The position numbers and the translations under genes are program-made. Below, piece after piece: positions 32,657 through 41,067 of a stretch of 64,000 bases of DNA (position 1 is its first letter; every line of letters starts with the position of its first letter). The DNA lies in contig NZ_JAIMCB010000001.1 in the NCBI RefSeq assembly GCF_025499425.1, positions 525,680 through 589,679 of the forward strand. Reading direction: 5' to 3'. A model generated the notes under the pieces. That model ran no database searches and was not told the DNA's origin. It was given only the letters and a program-made list of their open reading frames with translations. This stretch comes from Acidiferrimicrobium sp. IK. GTDB taxonomy: Bacteria > Actinomycetota > Acidimicrobiia > Acidimicrobiales > Palsa-688.

Positions 32657-33750
32657 GCCCGGTGACCCGCATCCGCAACCGGGCCGGCGAGGACCGGGCC
32701 GACCCCCTGGCCGCCCCGCTTCCGCCCGGTGCCGAGGCGACCGCACCGCCAGAAGAACGCGGCCTGGCCCGCGACGAGGTCCGCCTCCTCGTCGCCGACC
32801 CCGCCGGCGGGATAGAGCACCGCAGGTTCCGGGACCTTCCCGACGTGCTCGAGCGCGGCGACCTGCTCGTCGTCAACACCTCCGCCACCCTGCCCGCCGC
32901 GCTGCCCGCGTCGGTGGCCGACCAGCCCGGCGTGTTGCACCTCTCCGGCCGGCTCCCCGCCGGCTTGTGGCAGGTGGAGTTGCGCCACCCGGCGGGCGGT
33001 GCGACCAGCCCATGGCTGGACGCCGAACCAGGCACGGTGATCGACCTCCCGGCTGGCGGTTGGGCCGCGCTGCTCGCGCCGGCGTCATCCCCGCCGGAGC
33101 GCGACGGGCGGTCCGGGATCCGGCTGTGGCTGGCCCGCCTAGAGCTGCCCGAGCCGCTGCTCGGCTACCTGGCCGCCAACGGCAAGCCCATCCGCTACGG
33201 CTACGTCACCGCCGAGCGGCCCCTCGCCGCATACCAGACGGTCTTCGCGGACCAGCCCGGATCGGCCGAGATGCCCTCCGCGGCAAGGCCCTTCAGCGCC
33301 GAGCTGGTGACCCGGCTGGCGGCGCGGGGCGTGGTGTTCGCCCCCTTCACCCTGCACTGCGGCGTGTCGTCCCCCGAGGCTCACGAGCCTCCGCCCACCG
33401 AGTGGTACGAACTGCCGGCCGAGTCTGCGGCGCTGGTCAACGGCGCCCGGGCCGGCGGCCACCGGGTCATCGCGGTGGGCACCACCGCGGTGCGGGCCCT
33501 CGAGACCGTCGCCGGCGCCGGCGGGGTGGTGCACCCCGGCCGGGGCTGGACCGACCTGGTGGTCACCTCGGACCGTCCGGTCACCACCATCGACGGGCTG
33601 ATCACCGGGTGGCACGAACCGCAGGCCAGCCACCTCGAGATGCTCCAGGCCGTCGCCGGGCGGCCGGTGCTGGAAGCCTCCTACACTGCGGCCCGGACGG
33701 GGAGGTACCTCTGGCACGAGTTCGGCGACAGCCACCTGCTGCTGCGATGA
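32653..33750 (+). CDS. queA: S-adenosylmethionine:tRNA ribosyltransferase-isomerase (QueA family)
   Basis: A 365-residue QueA-family protein. QueA adds the SAM ribosyl group to 7-aminomethyl-7-deazaguanine at the wobble base, a step in queuosine synthesis. Family marks are LLVVNTSATLPAAL near residue 75, then NGKPIRYGY, FAPFTLHCGV, and GTTAVRALETVA, with a late TNLITGWHEPQASHLEML-like segment (here DGLITGWHEPQASHLEML). There is no tgt or queuosine gene beside it. The GTG start overlaps the SDR stop and the stop overlaps the next regulator gene. Confidence 0.85.
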   Translation: MSPVTRIRNRAGEDRADPLAAPLPPGAEATAPPEERGLARDEVRLLVADPAGGIEHRRFRDLPDVLERGDLLVVNTSATLPAALPASVADQPGVLHLSGRLPAGLWQVELRHPAGGATSPWLDAEPGTVIDLPAGGWAALLAPASSPPERDGRSGIRLWLARLELPEPLLGYLAANGKPIRYGYVTAERPLAAYQTVFADQPGSAEMPSAARPFSAELVTRLAARGVVFAPFTLHCGVSSPEAHEPPPTEWYELPAESAALVNGARAGGHRVIAVGTTAVRALETVAGAGGVVHPGRGWTDLVVTSDRPVTTIDGLITGWHEPQASHLEMLQAVAGRPVLEASYTAARTGRYLWHEFGDSHLLLR

Positions 33751-34481
33751 CCGTCAGCGCCACCGGCGAGACAGGCGAGACCGGCGAGACCGGCGGGGCG
33801 GCCAGCGGGCCGCTGGAGCTGGCCCCGAGCGAGGCGGCCGGCACCGGCGCCGGCCTGGCCGGCTTCGCCCCCGGAGCCCGGCGGGTCCTCGAGGCGTTGA
33901 AGCTGGCCGGCGACGCCTCCGCCGAGCAGCTGGCGGCGTCGATCGGAGTCACGGTCAGCGCGGTGCGCCAGCAGCTGGGGCCGCTCGAGGACGCCGACTT
34001 GGTGGCCCACCGCGACCATCGAGCCGGTCCCGGTCGGCCCCGCCGGCGCTACTGCCTGGCGCCGGCGGCGGAGGCGCTGTGGCCCAAGCGCTACGGGGCG
34101 TTGACCAACGAACTGCTCGGCTTCATCGAGGAGACCGCCCCCGACGCGGTCAGCGCCGCGTTCGACCGCCGCGGCGAGCAGCGCCGGCGCCGGGCGGAGG
34201 AACGCCTGGCGGGCATGGACCTGCAGGCCCGGGTCGCGGGGCTGGCTGGGATCCTCGACGAGGACGGCTACCTGGCCGGGTGGGAGCAGACCGGGCCGGG
34301 GGAGTGGATGGTCTCCGAACGCAACTGCGCGATCCTCGACGTCGCCCAACGCTACGGTCACGCGTGCCGAAGCGAGCTGGACTTCCTGCGCGCCGTGCTG
34401 CCCGGCGCCGAAGTCGAGCGGGTCACCCACATCGTCGAGGGAGCCCACGCCTGCGCCTACCGGGTCCGGGCGGCGAGCTAG
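33747..34481 (+). CDS. SufR-like winged-helix transcriptional regulator
   Basis: A 244-residue regulator. A low-complexity N-terminus with GET repeats is followed by a winged HTH (about residues 45-105: LAASIGVTVSAVRQQLGPLEDADLV, then GRPRRRYCLA). The C-terminal half has conserved Cys in NCAILDVAQRYGHAC and GAHACAYRV, the arrangement used by SufR-like iron-sulfur-sensing repressors. It probably senses a metal or Fe-S cluster, though no suf operon is nearby. It shares its stop bases CTAG with the convergent EthD gene. Confidence 0.75.
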   Translation: MTVSATGETGETGETGGAASGPLELAPSEAAGTGAGLAGFAPGARRVLEALKLAGDASAEQLAASIGVTVSAVRQQLGPLEDADLVAHRDHRAGPGRPRRRYCLAPAAEALWPKRYGALTNELLGFIEETAPDAVSAAFDRRGEQRRRRAEERLAGMDLQARVAGLAGILDEDGYLAGWEQTGPGEWMVSERNCAILDVAQRYGHACRSELDFLRAVLPGAEVERVTHIVEGAHACAYRVRAAS

Positions 34482-34849
34482 CGCTGGAGGATATCCCGCT
34501 CCCGGTACAGCCAGATCGGGCTACGGGGAAGGTCGATAAAGCGGCGCTCGTCCTCGATCAGGGCCTTCGCGGCGGCCCGGCCGTCCTCGGTGGTGGCGGC
34601 GAGGAGGATGTCGTCTTCGCCGTCGAACCACAGCTCGGCGATGCCGTCGAAGCCCTCCGGCCCATGCCTGGATCCGGCCAGTGCCTGCGCCACCGCACCG
34701 TTGATCCGGTGCAGCTGCTGGTAGCGACGAATTCGGAGTACCTCGGCGAGGGAGCGCACCAGAGGTCCGTGCCTGTCATACCAGTACGCCGTGAACTCCT
34801 CCTGGGAGAGGGCCGGGAGCCGGTGGAGGCCGAAGACGAGCGTCACCAT
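34478..34849 (-). CDS. EthD-domain small protein
   Basis: A 123-residue ferredoxin-like-fold protein with the EthD signature: VFGLHRLPALSQEEFTAYW, YDRHGPLV and a late DERRFIDL. EthD proteins accompany oxidation or degradation pathways and some act as small isomerases or dehydratases. It is the last gene of a minus-strand operon after an SDR, with a 7-nt gap. Its TAG stop and the TAG of the convergent regulator lie in one CTAG. Confidence 0.8.
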   Translation of the reverse strand: MVTLVFGLHRLPALSQEEFTAYWYDRHGPLVRSLAEVLRIRRYQQLHRINGAVAQALAGSRHGPEGFDGIAELWFDGEDDILLAATTEDGRAAAKALIEDERRFIDLPRSPIWLYRERDILQR

Positions 34850-34856
34850 CGAGCGC

Positions 34857-35576
34857 TCACATGACCCGGCCGCCGTCGGCGACGACGACCTGCCCGGTGG
34901 TGTAGGTCCATGACGCCACGTCCATGATGACCCGGGCGATCTCATTCGCCTGGCCGAGGCGGGCGAGGGGCTGGCCGTCCAGGATCTGCACTCGTTGCTC
35001 GAGGGTGACCCCTTGGAGCAGGTCGGTGTCGGTGATTCCCGGCGCGATCAGGTTGACCCTGACGTCGGGGGCCAGCATCCGAGCCAGGGTCTTGGTCGCG
35101 CCTATCAGCCCCGCCTTGGAGGCGGCATAGGGCAGCGAGTGGACTGAGCCGACGATGCCGCCCGTGGATCCAACGTTGATCACTGCGCCGCGGCCGGCAG
35201 CCAGGTCGCTCGACAGGTTCCGGGCCAGCCACACAGGAGCCGTGAGGTTGAGGGCCAGCGTGGCGTGCCACCGGTCCCAGTCGAGGGATCCGAGCGGGCC
35301 GCTGTTGGTGACCCCTGCGTTGTTGACCAGCAGTGTGACGGGCCCGAGGGTGCGGGCCGCGGCCACTGTCGCCTCCAGCCCTTCGACCTGGGTCAGGTCG
35401 GCCTGGCACACGGCGGCCTGCTTGCCGGTCCCGGTGATTGCTGCGGCCACCGCCTCCGCAGCCGCGACGGCGCCGACGCACCCGACCAGGACGTCGTAGC
35501 CCCGACGGGCGGCCTCGATGGCGACGGCCCGGCCGATGCCCCGGGAGGCGCCGGTGACCAACGCTACCCCGCTCAC
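34857..35576 (-). CDS. Short-chain dehydrogenase/reductase (FabG-like)
   Basis: A 239-residue SDR with TGASRGIG (residues 8-15), LVNNAGVTNSGP, a Ser in INVGSTGG and YAASK. This is close to beta-ketoacyl reductases. It is the third gene of the CoA ligase-PhyH-SDR-EthD operon, coupled by a GTGA overlap to the dioxygenase. It probably oxidises a hydroxyacyl intermediate made by PhyH hydroxylation. Confidence 0.88.
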   Translation of the reverse strand: MSGVALVTGASRGIGRAVAIEAARRGYDVLVGCVGAVAAAEAVAAAITGTGKQAAVCQADLTQVEGLEATVAAARTLGPVTLLVNNAGVTNSGPLGSLDWDRWHATLALNLTAPVWLARNLSSDLAAGRGAVINVGSTGGIVGSVHSLPYAASKAGLIGATKTLARMLAPDVRVNLIAPGITDTDLLQGVTLEQRVQILDGQPLARLGQANEIARVIMDVASWTYTTGQVVVADGGRVM

Positions 35577-36460
35577 GTGTGCTGGTACTTACCGGCGGCG
35601 TTGGCCAGGTAGGTCTTGTCGCGGGTGCTGACACCGAAGGGGTAGGGGATGTCGTCACCGGCCAGGCGGGCGAACCGGGGGCCGTTCCTCGCCCGCATTT
35701 CGTCGGTCACGTACCCGGGAGCCTCCTGGCGCAGCAGGTACATGCGAACGAAGTAGGAGATCAGGCTGAAGCGGTAGCCGGGGGTGCGGCGGGGGAGCGA
35801 TCCATGCCAAGTGTTGCCGTGGAAGATGACCAACGACCCGGTGGCGGCCTCGACCGGCACGGCCAGGTGGTGGGCCTCGACCTCGCTCGGGAGGGGGTGT
35901 CGGGCCAGCTTGTGGCTGCGGGGCACGAACGTGATGGCGCCGTCGTCGGCGGAATAGTCGCTTAGGAGGAGCGTCGAGTTGGCCACCTGCGAGTAGGCGG
36001 GGAAAGGAGCAGGGATGCCGACGTTGTCGGTGTGGAGGTCGAGCATCTTGTCGCTCGGGCCCTTCATGAACGCGCTCATGCTCGACAACACGCAGCTCTC
36101 GCCGAGGAGGTGGGTGATAAGAGCCAGTGACACGGGGTTCATCAGTGCCCGCTCGAAGCAACGTCCCTCGGCCAGCATCCGGTGCTCGAAGTACGAACGG
36201 TGGGTGGCCGCGCTGCCCGGGCCGACCTCGTCCGGCGCTATCTCGAAGCGGGCGGCGGCTAGCCCGGTCAACCGCACCCGGATCTCCTCGATGAGGGGCC
36301 CGGCGCCGACTTTCTCCGGACCGACGACGGTGTAGCCGTACTCGTCGAGCTCTGCGACGTTGGCCTCGAGGCCGAGCTCCCGGACCGGGGCGAAGGTGTC
36401 GGGCGTGTCGCTCAGCGCCGGGTACGACGCGAAGCTCAGGCGGCCGGCCGGTGCGCTCAC
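35573..36460 (-). CDS. Phytanoyl-CoA dioxygenase (PhyH) family Fe(II)/2-oxoglutarate oxygenase
   Basis: A 295-residue PhyH-family protein. The iron-binding HxD lies in LDLHTDNVG, the distal His in HGNTWHGSLPRR, and the following Arg is right for 2-oxoglutarate. These enzymes hydroxylate acyl-CoAs or other hydrophobic compounds. It sits between a CoA ligase (upstream, ATGA overlap) and an SDR (downstream, GTGA overlap), which fits activation, alpha-hydroxylation and oxidation of one acid. Confidence 0.85.
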   Translation of the reverse strand: MSAPAGRLSFASYPALSDTPDTFAPVRELGLEANVAELDEYGYTVVGPEKVGAGPLIEEIRVRLTGLAAARFEIAPDEVGPGSAATHRSYFEHRMLAEGRCFERALMNPVSLALITHLLGESCVLSSMSAFMKGPSDKMLDLHTDNVGIPAPFPAYSQVANSTLLLSDYSADDGAITFVPRSHKLARHPLPSEVEAHHLAVPVEAATGSLVIFHGNTWHGSLPRRTPGYRFSLISYFVRMYLLRQEAPGYVTDEMRARNGPRFARLAGDDIPYPFGVSTRDKTYLANAAGKYQHT

Positions 36461-38058
36461 GCCTGGTCATCCGCGGAGTGGGCGGCCTGGGAGAACACCG
36501 AGCCGTACTCGTCGCGCAGCAGGTGCTTCTGGATCTTGCCGACCGCGTTGCGGGGCAGCTCGTCGACGAAGCGGACCGTCCGGGGGGTGTTGTAGCCGGC
36601 CAGGTGCTCGCGGACCCACGCCTTGATGGTGTCAGCAGTCGCCTCGCTCGGGTCGTGGCCGGCCCGCAGCACCACGACGGCGCACACCTGCTCCTCGTAG
36701 CGGGGGTCGGGTAGGCCGATCACCCCGGCCTCGGACACTGCAGGGTGGCCCTGAAGGCAGTCCTCGACCTCCTTGGAATACACGTTCTGCCCGCCACTTC
36801 GGATCATGTCCTTCTTGCGGTCGACGATGAACAAGAAGCCCTCGTCGTCGGCGTGGGCTATGTCACCGGTGTGGAGCCAACCGTCGACGATGGCAGCCGC
36901 GGTTGCCTCGGGGTTGGCCCAGTAGCCGGACATGCGGGGGCCCTTGAAGCACAGCTCGCCGGCCTGCCCGGGAGCGACCGGCTTATTGTCGGAGTCGAGG
37001 AGCGCGATCTCCACCCCCGGGATGGCCCGCCCGATCGACCCCCAGTGCTGGAAGATCTCGCTCGGCAGGCACAGGGTGACGAAGGGGCCGCCCTCCGTCA
37101 GCCCGAACGTGTGGGCCATGGCGCACCGGCCCTCATGGGCGCCGAAGACCTCCGCCGTGCGCTGCATGATGCCGCTCGGGTCGTAGGCGCCGTAATAGAC
37201 CAGCCGCACCGACGATAGGTCGGTGGTGGCCAGGCTGGGGTGGTTGAGCAGTTCGTGAAGCATGGTCGGCACGCCCAGCACGACCGTCACCCCCTCCCGC
37301 TCGAGGGTGGCGAGCACCTCGCCGGCGTCGAACTGCCTGAGCAGGCATACCCGGCCCCCCATGAGGAGGAAGAGCTTCATGTGATCCCAGTTGCCGACAT
37401 GGAACGGCGGGAAGTAGTTCATGAACACGTCACCGCTGGTGGGCTGGAGCGCAGCGGCCATGGCGACGGCGTCATCGACGGTCCGGCGGTGGCTGAGCAT
37501 GGCCCCCTTTGGGCGACCGGTCGTGCCCGAGGTGTAGAGGATCATGTGGGTGTCTTGCTCGTCGAGCCCGGGCGCGGCGGCGCCGTCGTGGCCGGCACCC
37601 CCGGCGAGGAACGCTTCCCAGTCGCCGCGATCGGTGTCCGCCACGGGCATGGACAGGACCCGGGTGTGCTCTGGCAGTGCGCCGAGCGAGGCGCGCAGTT
37701 CGTCTTCGACGAACAGCAGCGTCGGGTCGCAGTTGCCGATCGTGTACTCGTGCTCGGCGGCTCGGTGCCAGAAGTTGAGCGGCACAAGGATCGACCCCGT
37801 AGAGGCGGTGGCAAAGTAGAGGAGGAAGTACTCGAGGGTGTTCTTGGCCAGCACCGCCACCCGGTCGCCCCGGCCGATCCCCGCCCCCCGCAGGGCCGCC
37901 GACACGCCGCGCACCCGGTCCTCGAGCTGGTCGTAGGTGTAGCGCCCCTCGCCGACGACGAGAGCCTCGTCGTGCGGCCTGGTGAGCGCATTATGCCGGA
38001 TGATGTCGCCGACGAGCACCGGATCTCCCCTGTGAAGCCGGGTGGGTGGAACGGACAT
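36457..38058 (-). CDS. Acyl-CoA synthetase (AMP-forming, ANL superfamily)
   Basis: A 533-residue adenylate-forming ligase. The P-loop is LYTSGTTGRPKGAMLSH, A5 is AHTFGLTEGGPFV, A7 is WLHTGDIAHADDEGFLFIVDR, A8 is RSGGQNVYSKEVE, and the C-terminal Lys lies in LPRNAVGKIQKHLL. It is first in the four-gene operon and divergent from a TetR regulator with an inverted repeat between them. It probably activates the acid later hydroxylated by PhyH. Confidence 0.92.
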   Translation of the reverse strand: MSVPPTRLHRGDPVLVGDIIRHNALTRPHDEALVVGEGRYTYDQLEDRVRGVSAALRGAGIGRGDRVAVLAKNTLEYFLLYFATASTGSILVPLNFWHRAAEHEYTIGNCDPTLLFVEDELRASLGALPEHTRVLSMPVADTDRGDWEAFLAGGAGHDGAAAPGLDEQDTHMILYTSGTTGRPKGAMLSHRRTVDDAVAMAAALQPTSGDVFMNYFPPFHVGNWDHMKLFLLMGGRVCLLRQFDAGEVLATLEREGVTVVLGVPTMLHELLNHPSLATTDLSSVRLVYYGAYDPSGIMQRTAEVFGAHEGRCAMAHTFGLTEGGPFVTLCLPSEIFQHWGSIGRAIPGVEIALLDSDNKPVAPGQAGELCFKGPRMSGYWANPEATAAAIVDGWLHTGDIAHADDEGFLFIVDRKKDMIRSGGQNVYSKEVEDCLQGHPAVSEAGVIGLPDPRYEEQVCAVVVLRAGHDPSEATADTIKAWVREHLAGYNTPRTVRFVDELPRNAVGKIQKHLLRDEYGSVFSQAAHSADDQA

Positions 38059-38079
38059 GGTTGCGCCGTGTGATCCCGG

Positions 38080-38101
38080 TCACTCAATTTCTAACAAGTG
38101 A
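38080..38101. promoter_or_regulatory. Candidate TetR operator
   Basis: TCACT-N12-AGTGA in an AT-rich patch, 22 bp from the ligase start and about 75 bp from the TetR start. A second loose repeat, TTGA-N7-TCAA, lies at 38102-38116. Confidence 0.4.
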
Positions 38102-38176
38102 TTGATCGAAGGTCAAGCGACTGCTAGCTTCTGCGCAATCGACCCGGAGGGGGTCGCATCCGGAGGGACGGTCGTC

Positions 38177-38950
38177 GTGGCGACTTCCGAGGGCGCCACC
38201 GGCGCCGCTCGCACCAAGCGAAAGTTCAACGAGGAGAAGTGGCGCCAGATCCTGGATGCCGCCGCGGAGACCTTTGCCGCCAAGGGCTACGAGGCGACCA
38301 GCATCCGAGACGTCGCTGATGCCGTCGGGATGCTCGGCGGCAGCCTCTATTACTACATCAAGACCAAAGAAGATCTCCTATACGCGCTGATCGATGACTT
38401 TCACCAAGTCGGCATGGAGGAGGTCGCACGGGCCGAGGTCGAGGCCGCGGCCGCCGGCCACGCCGGCGATCCGCTGGCGATGCTCCGCGCCGTGTGCGTG
38501 CGCCACGCCGAGGTCAACGTCCGGAGCAGGACGCTCTCGACAGTGTTCTACAACGACTTCCGCCACCTCGGCGCCGAGCGCAAGCAGCACATCGTCGACA
38601 GCCGCCGCACCCACCAGCACCGCATCGAGGAGCTCATCGTGCAGGCCCAAGCCGCCGGCGAGGTCCCGCCGGACCTCGACGCCCGCCTCACGGCCCTCGC
38701 CATGCTGTCGATGCTCAACGCCACCAACACCTGGTACCAGGCCGACAAGGACACCTCCGGCCGGCCGATCGGGGAGGTCCTCGCCAGCCTCCTCATCGAC
38801 GGCCTGGCCTCCAGGCCGGCCGTGGTCGCCCCCTCCAAGCCCAAGGCCGCGCCCGGTGCCACCAAGAAGGCCGCACCCCGCTCCGCCGCTCGCCGGCAGG
38901 GCGGCCAAGTCGTGCCCATCAAGGGCGCCTCGCGCCGGAAGGAGCGCTGA
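38177..38950 (+). CDS. TetR-family regulator with basic C-terminal tail
   Basis: About 257 residues. The N-terminal HTH is TSIRDVADAVGMLGGSLYYYIKTKEDLL, followed by a TetR C-terminal domain with MLSMLNATNTWY, as in the KstR2/fatty acid branch. The last 40 residues are rich in Lys, Ala, Pro and Arg, like a histone H1 tail, and are not part of the usual TetR fold. The GTG at 38177 follows GGAGGGACG; an earlier frame start at 38102 would overlap the operator. It probably represses the divergent ligase-PhyH-SDR-EthD operon. Confidence 0.82.
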   Translation: MATSEGATGAARTKRKFNEEKWRQILDAAAETFAAKGYEATSIRDVADAVGMLGGSLYYYIKTKEDLLYALIDDFHQVGMEEVARAEVEAAAAGHAGDPLAMLRAVCVRHAEVNVRSRTLSTVFYNDFRHLGAERKQHIVDSRRTHQHRIEELIVQAQAAGEVPPDLDARLTALAMLSMLNATNTWYQADKDTSGRPIGEVLASLLIDGLASRPAVVAPSKPKAAPGATKKAAPRSAARRQGGQVVPIKGASRRKER

Positions 38951-38951
38951 C

Positions 38952-39908
38952 GTGCGCTACGGGATGACCGTTCCCCTCGACGATGTGCCTCTGACCGAGC
39001 AGGGCGAGGTGGCCCGGGCCCTCGCCGGTGCCGGTTACACCGACCTGTGGTCGTCGGAAGCGATGGGGGCGGACTGCTTCGTGCCCCTGGCGGTGGCCGC
39101 CGCGTCGGAGCCGACTCTGCGTCTCGGCACTGCGATCGCCCCGGTGTACACCCGGGGGCCAGCCTGCCTGGCCCAGAGCGCCGCCACGCTGGCTGCCACC
39201 GCCCCGGGTCGGTTCGTCCTGGGTGTGGGTTCCTCGTCGCAGTTGATCGTGCAGGGCTGGAACGACAAGGTCTTCGACCGGCCCTACCATCGGACCCGGG
39301 ACGTCGTGCGGTTCCTGCGCAAGGCCTTTGCCGGCGAGCGCGTCGACGAGGCCTTCGACACCTTCGAGGTGCGCGGCTTCCGCCTCGGGATCAAGGCCGA
39401 CCCGGCCCCGCCGGTGCTGGTCGCGGCTCTGCGCAGCGGGATGCTGGCGATGGCCGGGCGCGAAGCCGACGGGGCCATCATCAACTGGCTCTCGGCCGCC
39501 GACGTCGCGACGGTGGCCCCTATCGTCCACGCTGCTGGCCCGGGCAAGGAGATCGTGGCCCGCATCCTGGTGATGCCCACCGCCGACGCGGATGCGGCGC
39601 GGGCCGCAGGCCGGCGCCTGATCGCCACCTACCTCAACGTGCCGGTCTACGCCGAGTTCCACCGTTGGCTCGGCCGCGATGATGACCTGGCGCCGATGTG
39701 GAAGCTGTGGGCCGAGGGCAACCGCCGCGAGGCGGCTGCCGCGGTACCTGATCACGTCGTCGACGAGCTGATCCTCCACGGGCCACCCGAAGCGTGCCAG
39801 GAACAGGTCCTGGCCTACGTCGAACAGGGGGTGACCACTCCGGTGCTGTCGATCCTTCCGACGGGCGACGACCCGCGCCAGGTGGCAGTCGCGCTGGCCC
39901 CGGCGTGA
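38952..39908 (+). CDS. Luciferase-like (LLM class) F420- or flavin-dependent oxidoreductase
   Basis: A 318-residue TIM-barrel enzyme of the LLM class. It begins RYGMTVPLDDVPL and shows GAGYTDLWSSEA, a PLAVAAASEPTLRLGTAI strand, PGRFVLGVGSSS and DGAIINWLSAADV. Actinobacterial members often use F420H2 or F420. It starts 1 nt after the TetR stop and is coupled to the kinase gene by a GTGA overlap. The substrate is not known; the setting suggests a step in import-linked catabolism. Confidence 0.85.
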   Translation: MRYGMTVPLDDVPLTEQGEVARALAGAGYTDLWSSEAMGADCFVPLAVAAASEPTLRLGTAIAPVYTRGPACLAQSAATLAATAPGRFVLGVGSSSQLIVQGWNDKVFDRPYHRTRDVVRFLRKAFAGERVDEAFDTFEVRGFRLGIKADPAPPVLVAALRSGMLAMAGREADGAIINWLSAADVATVAPIVHAAGPGKEIVARILVMPTADADAARAAGRRLIATYLNVPVYAEFHRWLGRDDDLAPMWKLWAEGNRREAAAAVPDHVVDELILHGPPEACQEQVLAYVEQGVTTPVLSILPTGDDPRQVAVALAPA

Positions 39909-40936
39909 CCGCCGAGCCGGTCGGGGTCGATGCGGCCCGGGTGGGGGAGTGGTTCGCCGCGCACGTCCCGCAGTGTCGCCCGCCCCTGCGCTACCGCCTG
40001 ATCGCCGGCGGTCACTCCAACTTGACCTTCGAGGTCGCCGACGCGGCCGGGGCTCGCTGGGTGCTGCGCCGCCCACCCCTCGGCCACGTGCTGCCCACCG
40101 CGCACGACATGGAGCGCGAGCACCGGATCCTGGCTGCGATGCACGGCACCGACGTGCCGGTGCCAGCCACCGTGGCGCTGTGCACGGACCGGGGCGTCAA
40201 CGGAGCGCCCTTCTACGTGATGGCCATGGTCGATGGTGAGGTCCTCCGCGACAGCGCCGCCGCCGAGCGGGCCTTGGACCCCGACGGGAGGCGGGCTCTG
40301 GGGCTGCGGCTGGCGGACACGCTGGCGGCCATCCACTCCGTCGTCCCCGCCGACGTCGGCCTGGGCGATCTGGGCCGGCCGGAGGGTTACATCACCCGCC
40401 AGCTCAAACGCTGGAAGGGCCAGCTCGATGACAGCCGCACCCGGCCGCTCGAGCAACTGGATGCCCTCCACCAGGTGCTGGCCGAGCGCATCCCGGAGCA
40501 GCGGTTCACCGGTCTGGTCCACGGCGACTTCCGCCTCGACAACTGTATGGTCGGTGCCGACGCACGCGTGCGGGCGGTGCTCGACTGGGAGCTGTGCACG
40601 CAGGGCGACACGCTGGCCGACCTCGGGATGCTGATGGTCTATTGGTCCTCGCCGTCGGACGATCTGGTCCCACTCGAGGATCCGCCGACGCTGGCTGAAG
40701 GGTTCCCCAGCCGAGACGAGATGCTTGAGCGCTACGCGGCCACCAGAGGCATCGAGCTGTGCGACATCGACTACTACGTGGCGTTCAGCTACTGGCGCCT
40801 CGCCTGCATCACCGAGGGCGTCTACGCCCGGTATCTGAACGGCGACATGGGGGACCGCGTCGACGAGGCCAAGCCGTTCGAGCAGCGGGTCCTCGACCTG
40901 GCCACCGCGGCGGCGCGGATCACCGGCTCCTGGTAG
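39905..40936 (+). CDS. APH-like kinase, ACAD10/11-type phosphotransferase
   Basis: A 343-residue APH-family kinase. It has GGHSNLTFEV (nucleotide loop), LRRPPLGHVLPTAHDMERE, LVHGDFRLDNCMV (catalytic Asp and Asn) and VLDWELCTQGDTLADLG (metal Asp). It is closer to the classic ACAD10/11 kinase motif set than the copy at 19249. It probably phosphorylates a hydroxyacyl-CoA or similar substrate. It has no acyl-CoA dehydrogenase beside it; its neighbours are a luciferase-like enzyme and the Liv transporter. Confidence 0.85.
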   Translation: MTAEPVGVDAARVGEWFAAHVPQCRPPLRYRLIAGGHSNLTFEVADAAGARWVLRRPPLGHVLPTAHDMEREHRILAAMHGTDVPVPATVALCTDRGVNGAPFYVMAMVDGEVLRDSAAAERALDPDGRRALGLRLADTLAAIHSVVPADVGLGDLGRPEGYITRQLKRWKGQLDDSRTRPLEQLDALHQVLAERIPEQRFTGLVHGDFRLDNCMVGADARVRAVLDWELCTQGDTLADLGMLMVYWSSPSDDLVPLEDPPTLAEGFPSRDEMLERYAATRGIELCDIDYYVAFSYWRLACITEGVYARYLNGDMGDRVDEAKPFEQRVLDLATAAARITGSW

Positions 40937-40994
40937 CGGGGCTCCCCGTCCCGCGCCCTCCAGCGCCGCTCCGCCCATAAAATCAAACAAACAC

Positions 40995-41024
40995 TTGACG
41001 GATACCTCCCCTCACCGATACCCT
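40995..41024 (+). promoter_or_regulatory. Promoter of the Liv transporter operon
   Basis: TTGACG (40995-41000), an 18-bp spacer and TACCCT (41019-41024) form a sigma-70-type promoter, in an AT-rich run after the kinase gene. Confidence 0.5.
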
Positions 41025-41032
41025 GCCAAACA

Positions 41033-41050
41033 AGCGTTAGATCCAACGCT
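41033..41050. promoter_or_regulatory. Candidate operator at the Liv transcription start
   Basis: AGCGTT-N6-AACGCT, perfect 6-bp arms, placed at the expected transcription start of the livK-type gene and 18 bp before its GTG. Confidence 0.45.
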
Positions 41051-41067
41051 CGTCTCAGGGGGATGAA

